DNA of 64,000 nt from Rhineura floridana (Eukaryota > Chordata > Lepidosauria > Squamata > Rhineuridae). The DNA lies in the NCBI RefSeq assembly GCF_030035675.1, contig NC_084487.1, positions 34,266,474 to 34,330,473 of the forward strand, written 5' to 3'. A model generated the notes under the pieces. It worked only from the letters and a program-made list of their open reading frames with translations. It was not told the origin of the DNA and did not search any database. The position numbers were made by a program, and so were the translations under genes. Every line of letters starts with the position of its first letter. The first letter of the stretch is position 1. Of this stretch, positions 51,769-63,308 are shown one piece after another.

Positions 51769-52062
51769 AAACAGTCATGGCTTCCCCTAAAGAATCATGG
51801 GAAGTGTAGTTTGTTAAGGGTGCTGAGAGTTGTTAGGAGAAGACCCCTATTCTCCTCACAGAGCTACAGTTTGCCACAGTGGTTTAACACTCATTTCCTC
51901 TTCCCAGAAAACTCTGAGAATTGTAGCTCTGTGAGGGGAACAGGAGTCTCCTAACAGCTTTCAGCACCCTTTACAAACTACACTTCCTATGATTCTTTGG
52001 GGGAATCCATGACTGTTTAAAGTGGAATAATAGTGGAATAAACATCTGGTGCGAATGTGGCC
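51769..52062. mobile_element. Palindromic MITE, 5'-shortened
   Basis: ACAGTCATGGCTTCCCCTAA...TGTAGTTTGTTAAGGGTGCT and the inverted AGCACCCTTTACAAACTACA...TCCATGACTGTTTAAAG. Relative of 37747-38030. Confidence 0.7.
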
Positions 52063-54052
52063 TAGACTGTATTCTTGGTTGGCCGGTTGGAGCAATCTCC
52101 GTATTTAGAAACATGTTGCCTTTGGCTGCATTCAGACATGGAGTTTATTATTTTAGTTTTACTGATTATAATGGTAGTTCTTCTGTCCTAATTCTAACAC
52201 TCCTTTCACATTGCACTACCTGTTGCCTTATGGAACTGTGACTTTTTGACCGATGTACCACCATGTTGCGCTAAATTTCATTCATACCAGTGGGTGTAGT
52301 GTGACAAAACAATGAACAGCATTGGACGTGCCACTATTCCCCCACCCTGTCCACACATGTGGACTTCTGTTGCCCCATAATTCCACCATGAAAACAGCAG
52401 GAGAGAACAGTATGCTGGTATACCACCCCAAATTTTGTGACTTTTTGCCACTGCAATTTTCTGTGTTAATGGGTTGCAAACTGATTTTTTTCTGGAAGCG
52501 ATCAACACAGAAATAAGCACTAAACTTCCACTAGATTCCACTAGATTTCTAGAAGTGGCTTTTATGTCATGTGAAAGATAAAAAGAAATACAGAAATGAT
52601 CAGGTAAGGAAGTGTAAGGAAATGGAACAAACTGCTGTCTGAATGCAGGTTTTATAATTCGTTAGCTTCCACTGTACATGGATGGCACTAATAAGATCTC
52701 ATTATACATTTATATCACTATACATTTATATCGGTTTTATATTGCTTGAACAGTAATGTTTCCCCCCAAAAGAATACTGGGAACTGTAGTTCTTTAAAAG
52801 TGCTATGAATTGTTAGGAGACTCCAATTCCCCTCACAGAACTACAGTTCCCAGAGTTCCCTGTGGTGGATACCTATGGTGTGGATAAATGAAATAATTAA
52901 CAATTCGGCTTATTTATTTAATGTCCTAATGTTAGGGGTGAACTCTGCCATCAATTATGCAAGAGAAATTGTGCCACAATACCATCTTTGGATTATGAAG
53001 AGTAGGCCTACTTCATGTTTTATTATCTAAATAAGGGTGTTCTGGTTTTACATAGGCTCGAAGATCTGGCATTTGCTTTTTAAAAAATGGTAAGTCTACA
53101 AAACGTTGGTTTCCTTCTTTGAGAAAAGCTTCCAGGTTTTGCCAAGTAATTCTTTATAAAGTAACTTTCATTGCTGTCAGTGCCCAGTCATTTTTCAGTC
53201 GGAGAACTGCTAGATGACGGCAGCATGCTCTTATGAAAAAGACTACCAAAAAGGAACAAAGATCTCTTACAATTTCTCTGTGCCATTCTGTAGTTTAATT
53301 GGCAGTTTCTTTACCGTCGTTCAGTAATATATGAAATGATTACGTTTTTCACTTTTTAAAAACATTAAGGCTTCATTATGCCTTTTAAAGCATCATACAT
53401 GTCCAGCCTAGAGCCTCGCATGTACTCCAGTGTATATCTGAAGCTGTTGTGTGTTTGTGTTGCCCAAAAGGAATGTGCACATAGATCTACATCTCCTAGA
53501 TGTGAAGGGACAATTGGGTGACCCTCCTCAACACATTCAAGGCATGCATGAGTAGGATGGCTGTGGGGCAGGGTGGGACAGTATTCCCCAATGCTGCTGC
53601 ACTCAGCAGCCGTGCCCCCCCAATCTGTAGAATCAGTGTGTATAAGAAGAGGCTCTATGCATGAACCGTGGGAGGGGGGAATCCAAACCAAAAAGGACCC
53701 CTACCCCTGTAGAGGGTCTCTCTGTGTATGTAAGCATGATCACTCTTTATGCACCCTCCCTCCCATGTGGATTGGGAGAAGTATGGCTGCCAGGCATGTC
53801 AGTGATGGGACATGGCCCTGCAACCTCCCTCACCCATTTCTTGAATGTGTGTATGGGACTGTCTAAATGCCTCCACTGATAGGCAGAGAGTGATGGGGCC
53901 AGAGAGTTGATGGCTCTTAGAGGGCTGCCCACATGGTTCTAGTGTAAAGGAGACACCATTCATGCAATTAGCAATTTTTAATTTTAAAAAGGAAATAGCA
54001 GACACAAGGCAGGATCTGAATCAGGGCCCTGGTGGGAGGCAAAGGGTTATAG
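52063..54052. other. Intergenic, mostly unclassified
   Basis: A weak palindromic-MITE relative lies at about 52750-52870 (ACTGGGAACTGTAGTTC ... GAACTACAGTTCCCAGAG). The frames at 53365-54005 on both strands have no recognisable domain. Confidence 0.35.
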
Positions 54053-54387
54053 CAGAGGTGGGGAACCTTTTTCTGCCAAACAGTCACACTTCCTTCTGGG
54101 CAACCTTCTGGGGCCACATTCCAGTGGTGGGCGGGGCCAGAGGCAAAAGTGGGTGGAGCAACAGATGTTAACTTTGTATTTGTCATCAGCTTGTTTCTAC
54201 GCACTCCTCTGTCTATCCTCCCATCAGACAAGCAAGAGGTATTATCAGAGGTGGACACATCCCAGATAAGCAAAAAGACACAAGAAGGGTACAAAGCAGC
54301 GCCAATAAAGGAACATGGCCTAGGGAGACAGGATGTGGCATGGGAAGAGTCCCAAGGGCCAAAGAGAGAGGCATGGGAGGACCACAG

Positions 54388-54739
54388 AGAGCCAGGGTGG
54401 TGTAGTGGTTAGAGCAGAGCTTGGAAAAGTTACTTTTTTAAACTACAACTCCCATCAGCCCCACCCAGCATGGCCACTGGATTGGGCAGATGGGAGCTGT
54501 AGTTCAAAAAAGTAACTTTTCCAAGCTCTGAGTGTTGGACTGTGACCTGGGAGATCAGGGTTCGAATCCCCACACAGCCATGAAGCTCACTGGGTGACCT
54601 TGGGCCAGTCACTGCCTCTCAGCCTCAGAGGGAGGCAATGGTAAACCCCCTCTGAATACAGTTTGCCATGAAAACCCTATTCATAGGGTCGCCATAAGTC
54701 TGGATCGACTTGAAGGCAGTCCATTTCCATTTCCATTTC
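54388..54739 (+). mobile_element. Sauria-type SINE, itself split by a MITE
   Basis: Head CAGGGTGGTGTAGTGGTTAG (A box), then after the MITE TGTTGGACTGTGACCTGGG and the B box GGTTCGAATCCCC, tail GGTCGCCATAAGTCTGG and CTTGAAGGCAGTCCA. Imperfect flanking repeats GGAGGACCACA / GGAGGACATTT support insertion into the surrounding hAT element. Confidence 0.85.
54415..54530. mobile_element. 116-bp palindromic MITE inside the SINE
   Basis: The arms CAGAGCTTGGAAAAGTTACT and AGTAACTTTTCCAAGCTCTG are perfect inverted repeats of 20 bp, continued by AAACTACAACTCCCATC / GATGGGAGCTGTAGTT. It lies between the SINE A and B boxes. The target duplication is unclear (at most AG). Confidence 0.85.
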
Positions 54740-54781
54740 AGGAGGACATTTGACCCTGGGCTTGTAGTTTCTCCACTCCTG

Positions 54782-55543
54782 GATTAAGCTACCTCCCTCT
54801 CCACCAGTGTTCTGATCTAGATGAGGGCCTTCTGTACCTGCTGTTTACTTTAAAAAACTAATGTCTACAATTGCGAATTGCATGAATGGTGCCTCATCTA
54901 ATTTGGTGCTCACAGAGTGTGGCAAAACTTGGTGATACGTTAACTATGTATTTGTGCTTTTAACTGCAGGGTTTTTAGGGGGGGACACAAATTGCCAGTG
55001 CAGGAGGACTCATTCAGACTGGGATCTTAGTGGGGGGCTGTACCTCTTTGTCCCCTGTTATGATCCTGATCTGGATCTCCTCCAGCCCCTGCCTCCCACG
55101 CTGGCAAGTTCTGTTTTTTAAAAAAGCACTTAGTAGCACAGATATGGAGTTATTGTATTGTCTAGGCCTAAGCGCTATGCCCCACTGGCTCTTAGGGGAT
55201 AGTTGAGAAGTTTATTAGGGAGGAGGTCTACAAGTCTTCCATTGACTGAGAAGTCTGTGTGGCACCCAAAGCTTCTCCCAGAAGCTCCTCACAGTAAATG
55301 CAGCACTTGCATCTCTCTAGATAGGGGTGCCTGGTGTACAGCAAGTTATTCCACCAACCAGTGAGGCAGCTGGCTTTTGTGATCCACTAAGACTTTCCCC
55401 ACACACAGATTCTTGTTACTGGATCGGAGCAAGTCTGGCAACTATGGGATGGATATTTTGCAAATATATTCTGGAGTTGTATATACTGAGTTGCGTTTTG
55501 CACACATTGCTCTTGATTCATCTGAACTTATATATTGTCACAG
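54782..55543. other. Upstream of SPIC exon 2
   Basis: Presumably the first SPIC intron. No ATG-bearing exon that would join the exon at 55544 could be identified here. Confidence 0.4.
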
Positions 55544-55637
55544 AGTTTTACAGACCAGGACTTGTTAGGACAAGCCCTTGAAGATGCCTTAGAGGTGTTA
55601 CAGCAGCATTCTGATGGTGACTTCATGTATGTGCCAG
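55544..55637 (+). CDS. SPIC: SPIC exon 2
   Basis: 94 bp, acceptor ATTGTCACAG, donor GTAAAA. It encodes [19 protein letters not shown] then [12 protein letters not shown], ending in phase 1. Human SPIC has [20 protein letters not shown]. The exon has no ATG of its own. Confidence 0.9.
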
Positions 55638-58600
55638 GTAAAATGTGAAACTAGTTGCATTCCACTTTTATATGATTTACTTATTTGTTACATCTTTATC
55701 CCGCTCTTACTTCCAAAGGAACTCAGGGTACCAAATGTTGATTATGTGTGGGTTCCAATTATTTCTTAATGTTAGAATATACATGAGTATGATGCATTGT
55801 CTATTTTTGTTTGTTTGTTTAAAATCTGATGTGTTCAGCATGAAAACTTCTGTTAAATTATCTTATGGGCAAAATAAGTCACCAAATAAGTGCCTTCATA
55901 CAAAATCCAATTATTTATATTTTCATTATCTCATTATATGTTTACCCCACCCAATTTCCTTTTCAAGATATGTCTCCCTTTCCCCATATTTTCAGGGGGA
56001 TGTCCTTTCATGGTTGCCTCCTCCATGTACTTACCTAAACCCTCAGATCACCCTCAGAAGCCCTTCTCCAAGTGCTCCCACCAAGTGGGATGTGGAGATA
56101 GCAACTGGGGACAGGGCCTTTTTAGTGGTGGCATCCTGGATGTAGAATGCTATTTCCAGAGAAGCTCACCTGGCACCTAGTTTTTTGTCCTTTGGATACC
56201 AAAAGAAGATATTTTTATTTTCCCTGGCCTTTGAAATACTTAATTTTCAATTGATTTTAGTATCTCCTTTGCATTTTATTGCTTCTTTTAGTATTTGACT
56301 GTTATTGTGAGCCTTATTGGGCAGCATATATAGTAAATATTGCAAGTGGATGAATGAGTGTCCTGGGGTATTTTCTCTTCTACATTTTCTCTGTGTTGAC
56401 ATATTCTGTGTCTTTCCCCCCAAAGAAGACTATAAAAACTGCCTGACGTACTATCACCATTCTCTTCGAGCAAATCCAAGTTACCTGGCAGAATCTTCCA
56501 CAGACAACCCAATATATAGCTGGAAGAACACAGTAGTAAGTAAAGTACAGTATTTAAGTGCAATTTTCCTAATTAGAAGTATGGAAAATATTGTCACTCT
56601 CTATACCAGAGGCGGAGAACCCTTTTCAGCTTGAAGGCCACATTCCATGGTGGGTAATCTTCTAGGGGCTGCATGCCTACAGGGCCAGAGGCTACAAGTG
56701 GGTAAGCAATGGATATGATTCAATCTTTGTTCAGTAGGCTATATTCCAGCCACACAAATTCAGAGGTTTCTACACGTGCACACCCCACATCTCTCCATCC
56801 AGACAAGCAAGAGACATTATCAGAGTTCAGGGATGCTTTCCAGCTGGATAAAAGCATGAGGAGAGTGCAAAGCACATGCTTAAAGGCACTGTGCTTGTTT
56901 GTATGTGCCAGAAGTACACCCTGAGTTTATATGACACAGAAGTGTTTACCTGCCCCCACTACAATCCTCTTCCTACCCCCATTGATCTTTGCAAAATAAA
57001 AATAACTGGAGCATCTGGTACAGTTTCTCTCCAGCCAGAGTATGGGAGGGACAGGGCTTGTTTGGGAGGACCTTGCACTAGCCAGCCAGGCAGATGGATC
57101 AGTCTGATTATGAATAAAATATATTTATTCAATGATGTGGATGAAATGATTGTTTTGGTTGAAAAAAGACCTAACTTTTGCCATCAAGCTGCAAGCCAGC
57201 TAGACTAACATGTAAAATGACTTTTGAGCAAGAAGTAGGGTCTGAAAAGCCAGTGCACTCCTGGTCTTGTGAAGCCCTGGCCATAATCTGTCAGGCTCAG
57301 AAGTGCATAGGAGCTGGCAGGGTCAGACCAAAGCTCCATCTAGTTGGTCTGTTTCCAGCAGTGAACAGTTGGATGCTTTCAACAAGTGAGTCACAAAGAT
57401 AGTAACCCTCCCCTGCTGTGGCTCCCCTCTGCAACTTGTAGTCTTGGCACTGCCTCTGAATGTGGAGATAGTGTGTAGCCATAATGACTAGTAGCCATTG
57501 ACACTTATACCAATGGATTTGTCTAATCATCTTTTTAAGCTATCCTGGACAGATATGCCTGGTGCCAGCAGCCAGACAGGTCGGGCACTGCCCGAGGGCC
57601 CCAACGTTCAAAAGTGTCCCTCACTGGCCTGACCAGCTGATTGCACACTAGGCCTGGGTAGCAGTATGCAGGCATCATTTCACCCAAGCCTGGCTCCCAT
57701 TCATGGCAGCCAGCTGACCACCTTCCCCCATCCTTTAGCTCCCTGCCTTGCCTGTGCCATGTTAAAGGTCAAGGATGTGTTTCTTAGAGAAGGTATTCTG
57801 GGCAAGGTGGCCTGAAAAATGCAGCTTACCACAGTGGCTAGAAAGGCTTTTTTAAAAAAACTTAGATTTTGAAATCTAAATATGTTTAAAAACAATCTTT
57901 CTAGCTGTTTTGGTAAGTTGCAAAAGCAGTGGAAGCTTTCTCCAGCCATTTCACCCTGAATGCCTGGCTCTGAGGGATCCCTGCTTCGGCCCTTTCTCAG
58001 ATCCTAAGTGCTGGAGGTGGCAGAGGAGGCATCAATGCTTCTACCACTATCACAGCAGCAAAGAATATATTTTAAAATGTAAGTGGGGGCAGGAGGAATG
58101 GGGGCAACAGTGAGGGAGGTGGAAGAGGGGAACAATAGTGCTGTCACTGGAAAGGATGAAGGGGCAAAGGCTGTAAAAAAAAAAAGGCAGTGAGGCCACA
58201 CCTCTGGTCTCACCCCAACAATGTGCGGTTTCCCTTGCCCTGCCCATCATCCATGCTTTAGCATGAATCTCTCAGGGGGAAAGATCACATGTAGACCTCT
58301 ATTTGTGTAGGCTTCCCCAGGTGTTAGGACTCTGTGTGATCTGGACCTTGGGAAGGCTACATGCATAAGATCTATGTGGGAAGGCCTCCTTGCCTCAGAT
58401 GCTCATAGACGGCAAGGATGGGGCTAGCAGAAGCCCTCCATGATTGGGCGCAAGGTCAAAGGTGTGGCCCCGTAGCCCTTTCTACATGCTTTCTTTGCCT
58501 GTTCACGCAAGTAACACTTGAAGAAGGCTTGTGTCACTGTGGCATTCTAGAGGACAGGTAAATGTCTGCCTTTCACATTTTTTCACACTGTTGTTGTCCA

Positions 58601-61600
58601 TTTCTGTAAGAATATTGAAGAAGACTTCTATCTGGATGGAGCTGAGTACCACACCCTGCAGATTGCTCCAGAAAGCTCAGAGATGTGTGCTATACCTCTA
58701 CAGCAAAAAGGCAGGAAAGGTTTGTGAAAATCCTGATAATTACATGCATCCATTATTTTGATTCTAGACCAGTGTTCAGCAACTTTTTGGGCCAGTTGGA
58801 ATTTTTAAAAAGTGTAATGAGCACCAGTCACAACATGGCTCCTATGAAGGCATGCCATAACACAAAATGGCTTCCGTGGGGTTATGGCAAAACATAAAAT
58901 GGCTGCCATGGGGTCATGTCATTATGGCTGCCACATCTAAAAGAGCAGGAAAAGAGACACAACTACAAAATGATGTGGGCATGCTCCCATCAGCCACCCC
59001 ATCAATGAGGGAAAAGGTTCCTACATTAGCCACCCCCACACTCACTCACAGAAAGAAGAGGAAGGGTGGAATCAGATCCTGTCATCCAGTGAAATGTGAG
59101 GATGTTTAAGTGGGTGTGTTCATTGTAGAATAGGCTGAGCTAGTGCAAACAGGAAGTGAGCAGGAAGAGCAGTTCCTTGTCCATTGTGGATTTTTGAAAG
59201 GATATTTAATGAGACCTTTCACGGTGGCCATAGAAGGTACTAGTTGGCAAACTGGTGCCCATGGGTGCCATATTGCCGACCCCTGTTCTAGATTATTGTT
59301 TGGTCAATTTTTTAAAAAATGATTGATCTTTCTGTTACTTTCTGTGTACATTGGAATAAAGGAAATGTATTAAGGTTGGGCTTCCCAGGTCACATCTAAT
59401 CTGTGGATTACTATATACTGACTCTGTTAGGCACTTCCCATTTGCATCTTGTATATTTTAATTGTTCTTATCTGTTCATTTAGCAAGATTTATATACTGC
59501 TTAATATAAAAGACTAAAAGAGGTTTACATAAGATGGTACAAAATATTCATTACATTCATTGGTTTTGAACCCATTTCCATCCTTGCTTGTATAACTTGC
59601 TTATATTTTGCACTGCTCCCCCCACCCCCCACCCCACCTGCTCTCCACAGGAATGCAGAACTCATGTTTTGCTCCTTGGGAGTCCTGCTTAAAGGATTCT
59701 TGTGAGAACTTTTATGCTAGATCTTGAAAGCCCTGTGGATTTTGCAGAAGATACCAGATACTACATATGAGTTTTCAATTCTGCCATTGTGTTTTCCACA
59801 TGTATTCTGTCACAGGCATCACTCCAAAAAGAATTCATGAGGAAAACAGTATTATACTGAGACTACAGTGTTAACTGGATTAACAATTATTTCCTTTCCC
59901 AGGGAATTCTCAGATTTGCAGATCTGTGAGGGGAAATGCAATGGTTTCATCAACCTTTTTAGATCCAAGATTCACCTTTAGTTCAAACATGCATTTGGAA
60001 ACCCACTTCTTTTTTTTACCATATATGGTGGTAGTGCATCCATTGCAAAGTACCTTGCGTCAGGCTACTTTGTTTCATTTATTTTATCTGAAGCTTTTAT
60101 ATTCCACTTTATGTCAAATGACCACTTTATGACCAGGGCGGTAGACACAATCGCTCCTAAGCGTCTCCTTCCGTGGATCGGAGCTAAATCTGCCCCTTGG
60201 TTTACTGGAGAGCTGACGGCGATGAAACGCGAAAGAAGGAGACTAGAGCGACGTTGGCGGAAAACTCTGAGCGAATCTGACCGAAAACGGGCTAGAAGCT
60301 ATTTAAAGACCTATTCCGCAGCAATGCGGGCTCAGAAGAAATATTTCTTCTCCGCCACCATTGCATCTGCTAACTCTCGTCCTGCGGAACTGTTCCGAGT
60401 GGTCAAGAGTCTTTTAAGTTCTGACCCACATGAATATGATGCTGACCACTCAACAGCCCGCTGTCACTTGTTCGCTCGATATTTTGCAGATAAAGTCGCT
60501 CAGATTCGCTCTGACTTAGACGCCAAAATTAATACAGTCTCTGTGGATGTAACTTCGGCCTCTACTTGTATAATTAGAATGGATTCCTTTCAACTTGTTC
60601 AACCCGAGGATGTGGACAAAATCCTTGGAGAGGCGCATCCTACCACCTGTATGTTAGATCCTTGCCCATCCTGGCTTATAAAAAATGCCAGAAAGGGACT
60701 GGTCGAGTGGGTCAAAGAAGTGATCAACGCCTCTCTACAACAGGGCAGATTACCACCCTGTCTAAAGGAAGCTGTAATAAGACCTTTGCTGAAAAAATCC
60801 TCCCTTGACCCCTCATTATTAGGTAACTATCGTCCAGTCTCCAATATCCCTTTTTTGGGCAAGGTAATAGAACGAGTGGTAACCGCCCAGCTCCAGTGAT
60901 TTTTGGATGAGACGGATTATCTAGATCCATTTCAATCTGGTTCCAGGCCCGGCTATGGGACTGAGACGGCTTTGGTCGCCTTGGTGGATGACCTACGCAG
61001 GGAACTGGACAGGGGGAGTGTGTCCCTGTTGGTTCTACTGGACCTCTCAGCCGCTTTCGATACCATTGACCATGGTATCCTCCTGGGTCGCCTCGCTGGG
61101 ATGGGACTTGGAGGCATGGTGCTACGGTGGCTCCGATCCTTCCTAGAGGGGCAAACCCAGAAGGTGGTTATGGGGGATACCTGCTCGACCCCTTGGCCAT
61201 TGACCTATGGGGTCCCCCAGGGTTCAGTCCTGTCCCCCATACTATTTAATATCTACATGAAACCGCTGGGAGAGGTTATCCGGAGTTTTGGGGTTCGGTG
61301 TCACCAATATGCGGATGACACCCAACTCTATTCCTCCTTTCCACCTAATGAAACCAAGGAAGCCGTCCAGGTGCTAAACCGCTGCCTGGTATCAGTGATG
61401 GACTGGATGGGGATGAACAAGTTGAAACTAAATCCTGACAAGACAGAGGTGCTCCTTGTCAATCGGAGGGCGGATCAGGGAATAGGGATTCAACTTGTGC
61501 TGGACGGGGTTACACTCCCCCTGAAATCTCAAGTTCGCAGCTTGGGAGTACTCCTGGACTCGACTTTGAGCTTGGAGGCGCAGGTCTCTGCTGTGGCTGG

Positions 61601-63308
61601 GAGTGCCTTCGCTCAATTAAGATTAGTGCGCCAACTGCGCCCATTCCTTGACCTGTCAGACTTGACTACGATAACACATGCCTTAGTTACATCCCGATTA
61701 GACTACTGTAACGCGCTCCACGTAGGGCTGCCCTTGAAGACTGCTCGGAAACTTAAATTGGTACAAAGAGCGGCAGCCAGAATGTTAACTGGAGCTGGTT
61801 CAAAGAACATACTACTCCTTTGCTATACCAGCTCCACTGGCTGCCAATCTGTTTCCGGGCACAATTCAAAGTGCTGGTTTTGACCTATAAAGCCTTATAC
61901 GGCTTAGGTCCAGGCTATCTGTTAGACCATGTCTCCCTCTATGAACCTGTCCGGATTTTAAGATCATCCGGTGAGGCCCTCCTTACTATTCCATCTTTCT
62001 CGCAAGTTCTTCTTGCTGAGACACAGAATAGGGCCTTTTCGATGGCTGCCCCTAGATTGTGGAATTCCCTCCCTAGCGAGGTTCGGTTGGCTTCTTCGCT
62101 ATCATCCTTTCGCGCCCAGGTGAAGACTGTTTTATTTAGGCGGGCTTTTAACTGAAAATGTTATAGTTTTAATCTATTTTGATTTAATCTATTTTTAATT
62201 GTTTTTAATTGTTTGTTCTGATTGTTTATTGTTTTAATTGTGAGCCGCCCTGAGTTCCTCGGAAGAAGGGTGGGGTATAAGTATTTTAAATAAAATAAAA
62301 TAATAAATAAAAAGACCTCAAAGCAGTTTCCAGCTAACTAAAATATCAACACCACATGATGGGTTGTATTCAATGAAGTCCTACTCAGAGTAGACCCATT
62401 GAAATTAATGCGCCTAAGTTAGTCATGTTGATTAATTTCAATGAGTTTATTCTGAATGAGGCTAGTATTCGATACAACCCAATAAAAGACAGTTAAGAAA
62501 TACATAATGACCAAAATGCAGTTTCATCCATTTAACAACAGTAACTGAAAAAAGGTCCAGGGAAACAGAATCAACATTCAGACTCCCAAAGGCTTTAGAA
62601 AACAGATAGGTCTTAACCAAATGGTGAAAACACATTAATGTTGGAACCATTGATACTTTAATTAGCAGTGGCTGCCGATGTGCCAGTAATTATACTGTTG
62701 TGTGGGCACTGCACATAACCAGTCCTCAACCAAGCTTCTGATTTATCTGTATATTGTTGGCACAACTTTCATAAAAAACTTCAGCTCAGCTTTAATTCTG
62801 AAATTTCAAAAGAAATTGAACACTCCTTTATAAACAGATATTGTTTTATGACCTGTGTGTGTTTTGTTTTGTTTCCTTCCTTATAGGCAGGAAGAAGCTC
62901 CGTCTGTTTGAGTATCTTCACGAGTCTCTCCATAATCCAGACATGGCAAACTGCATCCAGTGGATAGATAAGCCTAATGGTGTCTTCCAGTTTGTTTCCA
63001 AAAACAAGGAGACATTGGCAGAGCTATGGGGGGAACGCAAGGGAAATCGTAAAATCATGACTTACCAGAAAATGGCCAGAGCCCTGAGGAATTATGGAAG
63101 AACAGGAGAAATAATTAAAATCCGAAGGAAGCTGACCTATCAGTTTGGTGCTGTGGTTTTGCAAAGGCTTTCTCCAGCCTACTTTCTGGAGAAAGATGGA
63201 GATTTTGATCAACATCCCCAAGATGATCAAAAGTGCCAGTATGCAGACAACTGGCTTTCCTATTGTTACATGCGTAACAAGGATCATGAACTACAGCAGG
63301 CTTACTGA
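55544..63308 (+). CDS. SPIC: SPIC, coding exons 2-5 (ATG exon not found)
   Basis: Spi-C, an ETS-family transcription factor of the PU.1 subgroup. In mammals it controls red-pulp and iron-recycling macrophages and is haem-induced. It acts in the nucleus on GGAA sites. The coding sequence is join(55544-55637, 56426-56535, 58611-58719, 62887-63308): 244 codons plus an unseen start, against 248 in human. All junctions are GT/AG and phases match. The N-terminal part has [19 protein letters not shown] (human [19 protein letters not shown]); the ETS domain is entirely in the last exon. The exon at 55544 is open upstream of its acceptor but has no ATG before an in-frame stop, so the start codon must be in an earlier exon. 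It lies downstream of and divergent from PARP12. Confidence 0.93.
55638..56425. mobile_element. SPIC intron 2 with L2 fragments
   Basis: A minus-strand L2-type tail at about 55665-55740 (TTTATCCCGCTCTTAC, AACTCAGGG) and a plus-strand L2 end at about 56080-56345 (GGGGACAGGGCCTTTTTAG, TAGAATGCTATTTCCAGAG, GTGAGCCTTATTGGGCAG). Confidence 0.6.
56426..56535 (+). CDS. SPIC: SPIC exon 3
   Basis: 110 bp, acceptor CCCCCCAAAG, donor GTAAGT, phase 1 in and 0 out. It encodes [20 protein letters not shown] then [17 protein letters not shown]. Human reads PDYRNYLALINHRPHVKG and EEPVYNWRTV at this place. Confidence 0.9.
56606..56900 (+). mobile_element. hAT-like element, left part
   Basis: CCAGAGGCGGAGAACCCTTT, AAGGCCACATTCCATGG, GGGCCAGAGGCTACAAGTGG and AGACAAGCAAGAGACATTAT run parallel to 54053-54260. 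The right end is not identified. Confidence 0.65.
56901..57289. other. SPIC intron 3, unclassified
   Basis: No supported feature. Confidence 0.3.
57290..57560 (+). mobile_element. CR1-related short retroposon, diverged
   Basis: TCAGACCAAAGCTCCATCTA...AACAGTTGGATGC and the downstream part ATAATGACTAGTAGCCATTG, then GGATTTGTCTAATCATC. Same family as 20482-20700, extending further 3'. Confidence 0.65.
57561..58610. other. SPIC intron 3, unclassified
   Basis: No exon or named repeat recognised. Confidence 0.35.
58611..58719 (+). CDS. SPIC: SPIC exon 4
   Basis: 109 bp, acceptor TTTCTGTAAG, donor GTTTGT, phase 0 in and 1 out. It encodes [19 protein letters not shown] then [17 protein letters not shown]. 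Human has NSAADFYFEGN and LLQQKGGKGRKK. The exon is in no long ATG-started frame and is easily missed. Confidence 0.88.
58770..59285. mobile_element. hAT-like element with 8-bp target duplication
   Basis: Begins CAGTGTTCAGCAAC and ends GCCGACCCCTG. The flanks TTCTAGAC (58762-58769) and TTCTAGAT (59286-59293) match at seven of eight positions. The body has repeats of ACAAAATGGCTTCC, CATAAAATGGCTGCC. It lies in SPIC intron 4, 50 bp after exon 4. Confidence 0.85.
59294..60118. other. SPIC intron 4, unclassified
   Basis: A degraded hAT-like edge (ATCAACCTTTTTAGATCCAA) lies at about 59948-60060. Otherwise nothing recognised. Confidence 0.4.
60119..62311 (+). mobile_element. L2 LINE, 5'-truncated, reverse transcriptase mostly preserved
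   Basis: Starts inside the linker after the endonuclease ([20 protein letters not shown]). The reverse transcriptase has [79 protein letters not shown] and [16 protein letters not shown]. There is one in-frame stop at 60897-60899 and one frameshift near 61790-61830. The C-terminus is in the frame ending 62155. The tail CCGCCCTGAGTTCC, GTGGGGTATAAG and (AATAA)n follows. It lies in SPIC intron 4 in the same sense as the gene. Confidence 0.9.
62360..62481. mobile_element. Palindromic MITE, uninterrupted copy
   Basis: Ends TGGGTTGTATTCAATGAAGT and TATTCGATACAACCCA are inverted repeats. The middle is TAAGTTAGTCATGTTGATTA. It is the empty counterpart of the split element at 846-1310. Confidence 0.75.
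62482..62660 (-). mobile_element. L2-like 3' fragment
   Basis: The minus strand reads a short ORF end ([17 protein letters not shown]) equivalent to the FRxxVKTxLFxxAF end of L2 ORF2, then the UTR. Confidence 0.6.
62887..63308 (+). CDS. SPIC: SPIC exon 5 (ETS domain and stop)
   Basis: 422 bp, acceptor after a strong pyrimidine tract (TTTCCTTCCTTATAG), stop TGA at 63306-63308. It encodes [19 protein letters not shown], then [20 protein letters not shown] and the recognition-helix region [30 protein letters not shown]. The conserved DNA-contacting Arg pair is in RALRNY. The C-terminal tail ([16 protein letters not shown] to HELQQAY) is shorter than human but aligned. Confidence 0.96.

Larger units (their letters stand above)
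54053..54781. mobile_element. hAT-like element with a SINE nested inside
   Basis: Left end CAGAGGTGGGGAACCTTTTT, right end TTGTAGTTTCTCCACTCCTG, inverted CAG...CTG termini. The same family, left part only, is at 56606-56900. It is interrupted at 54388-54739 by a Sauria SINE. Confidence 0.72.
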
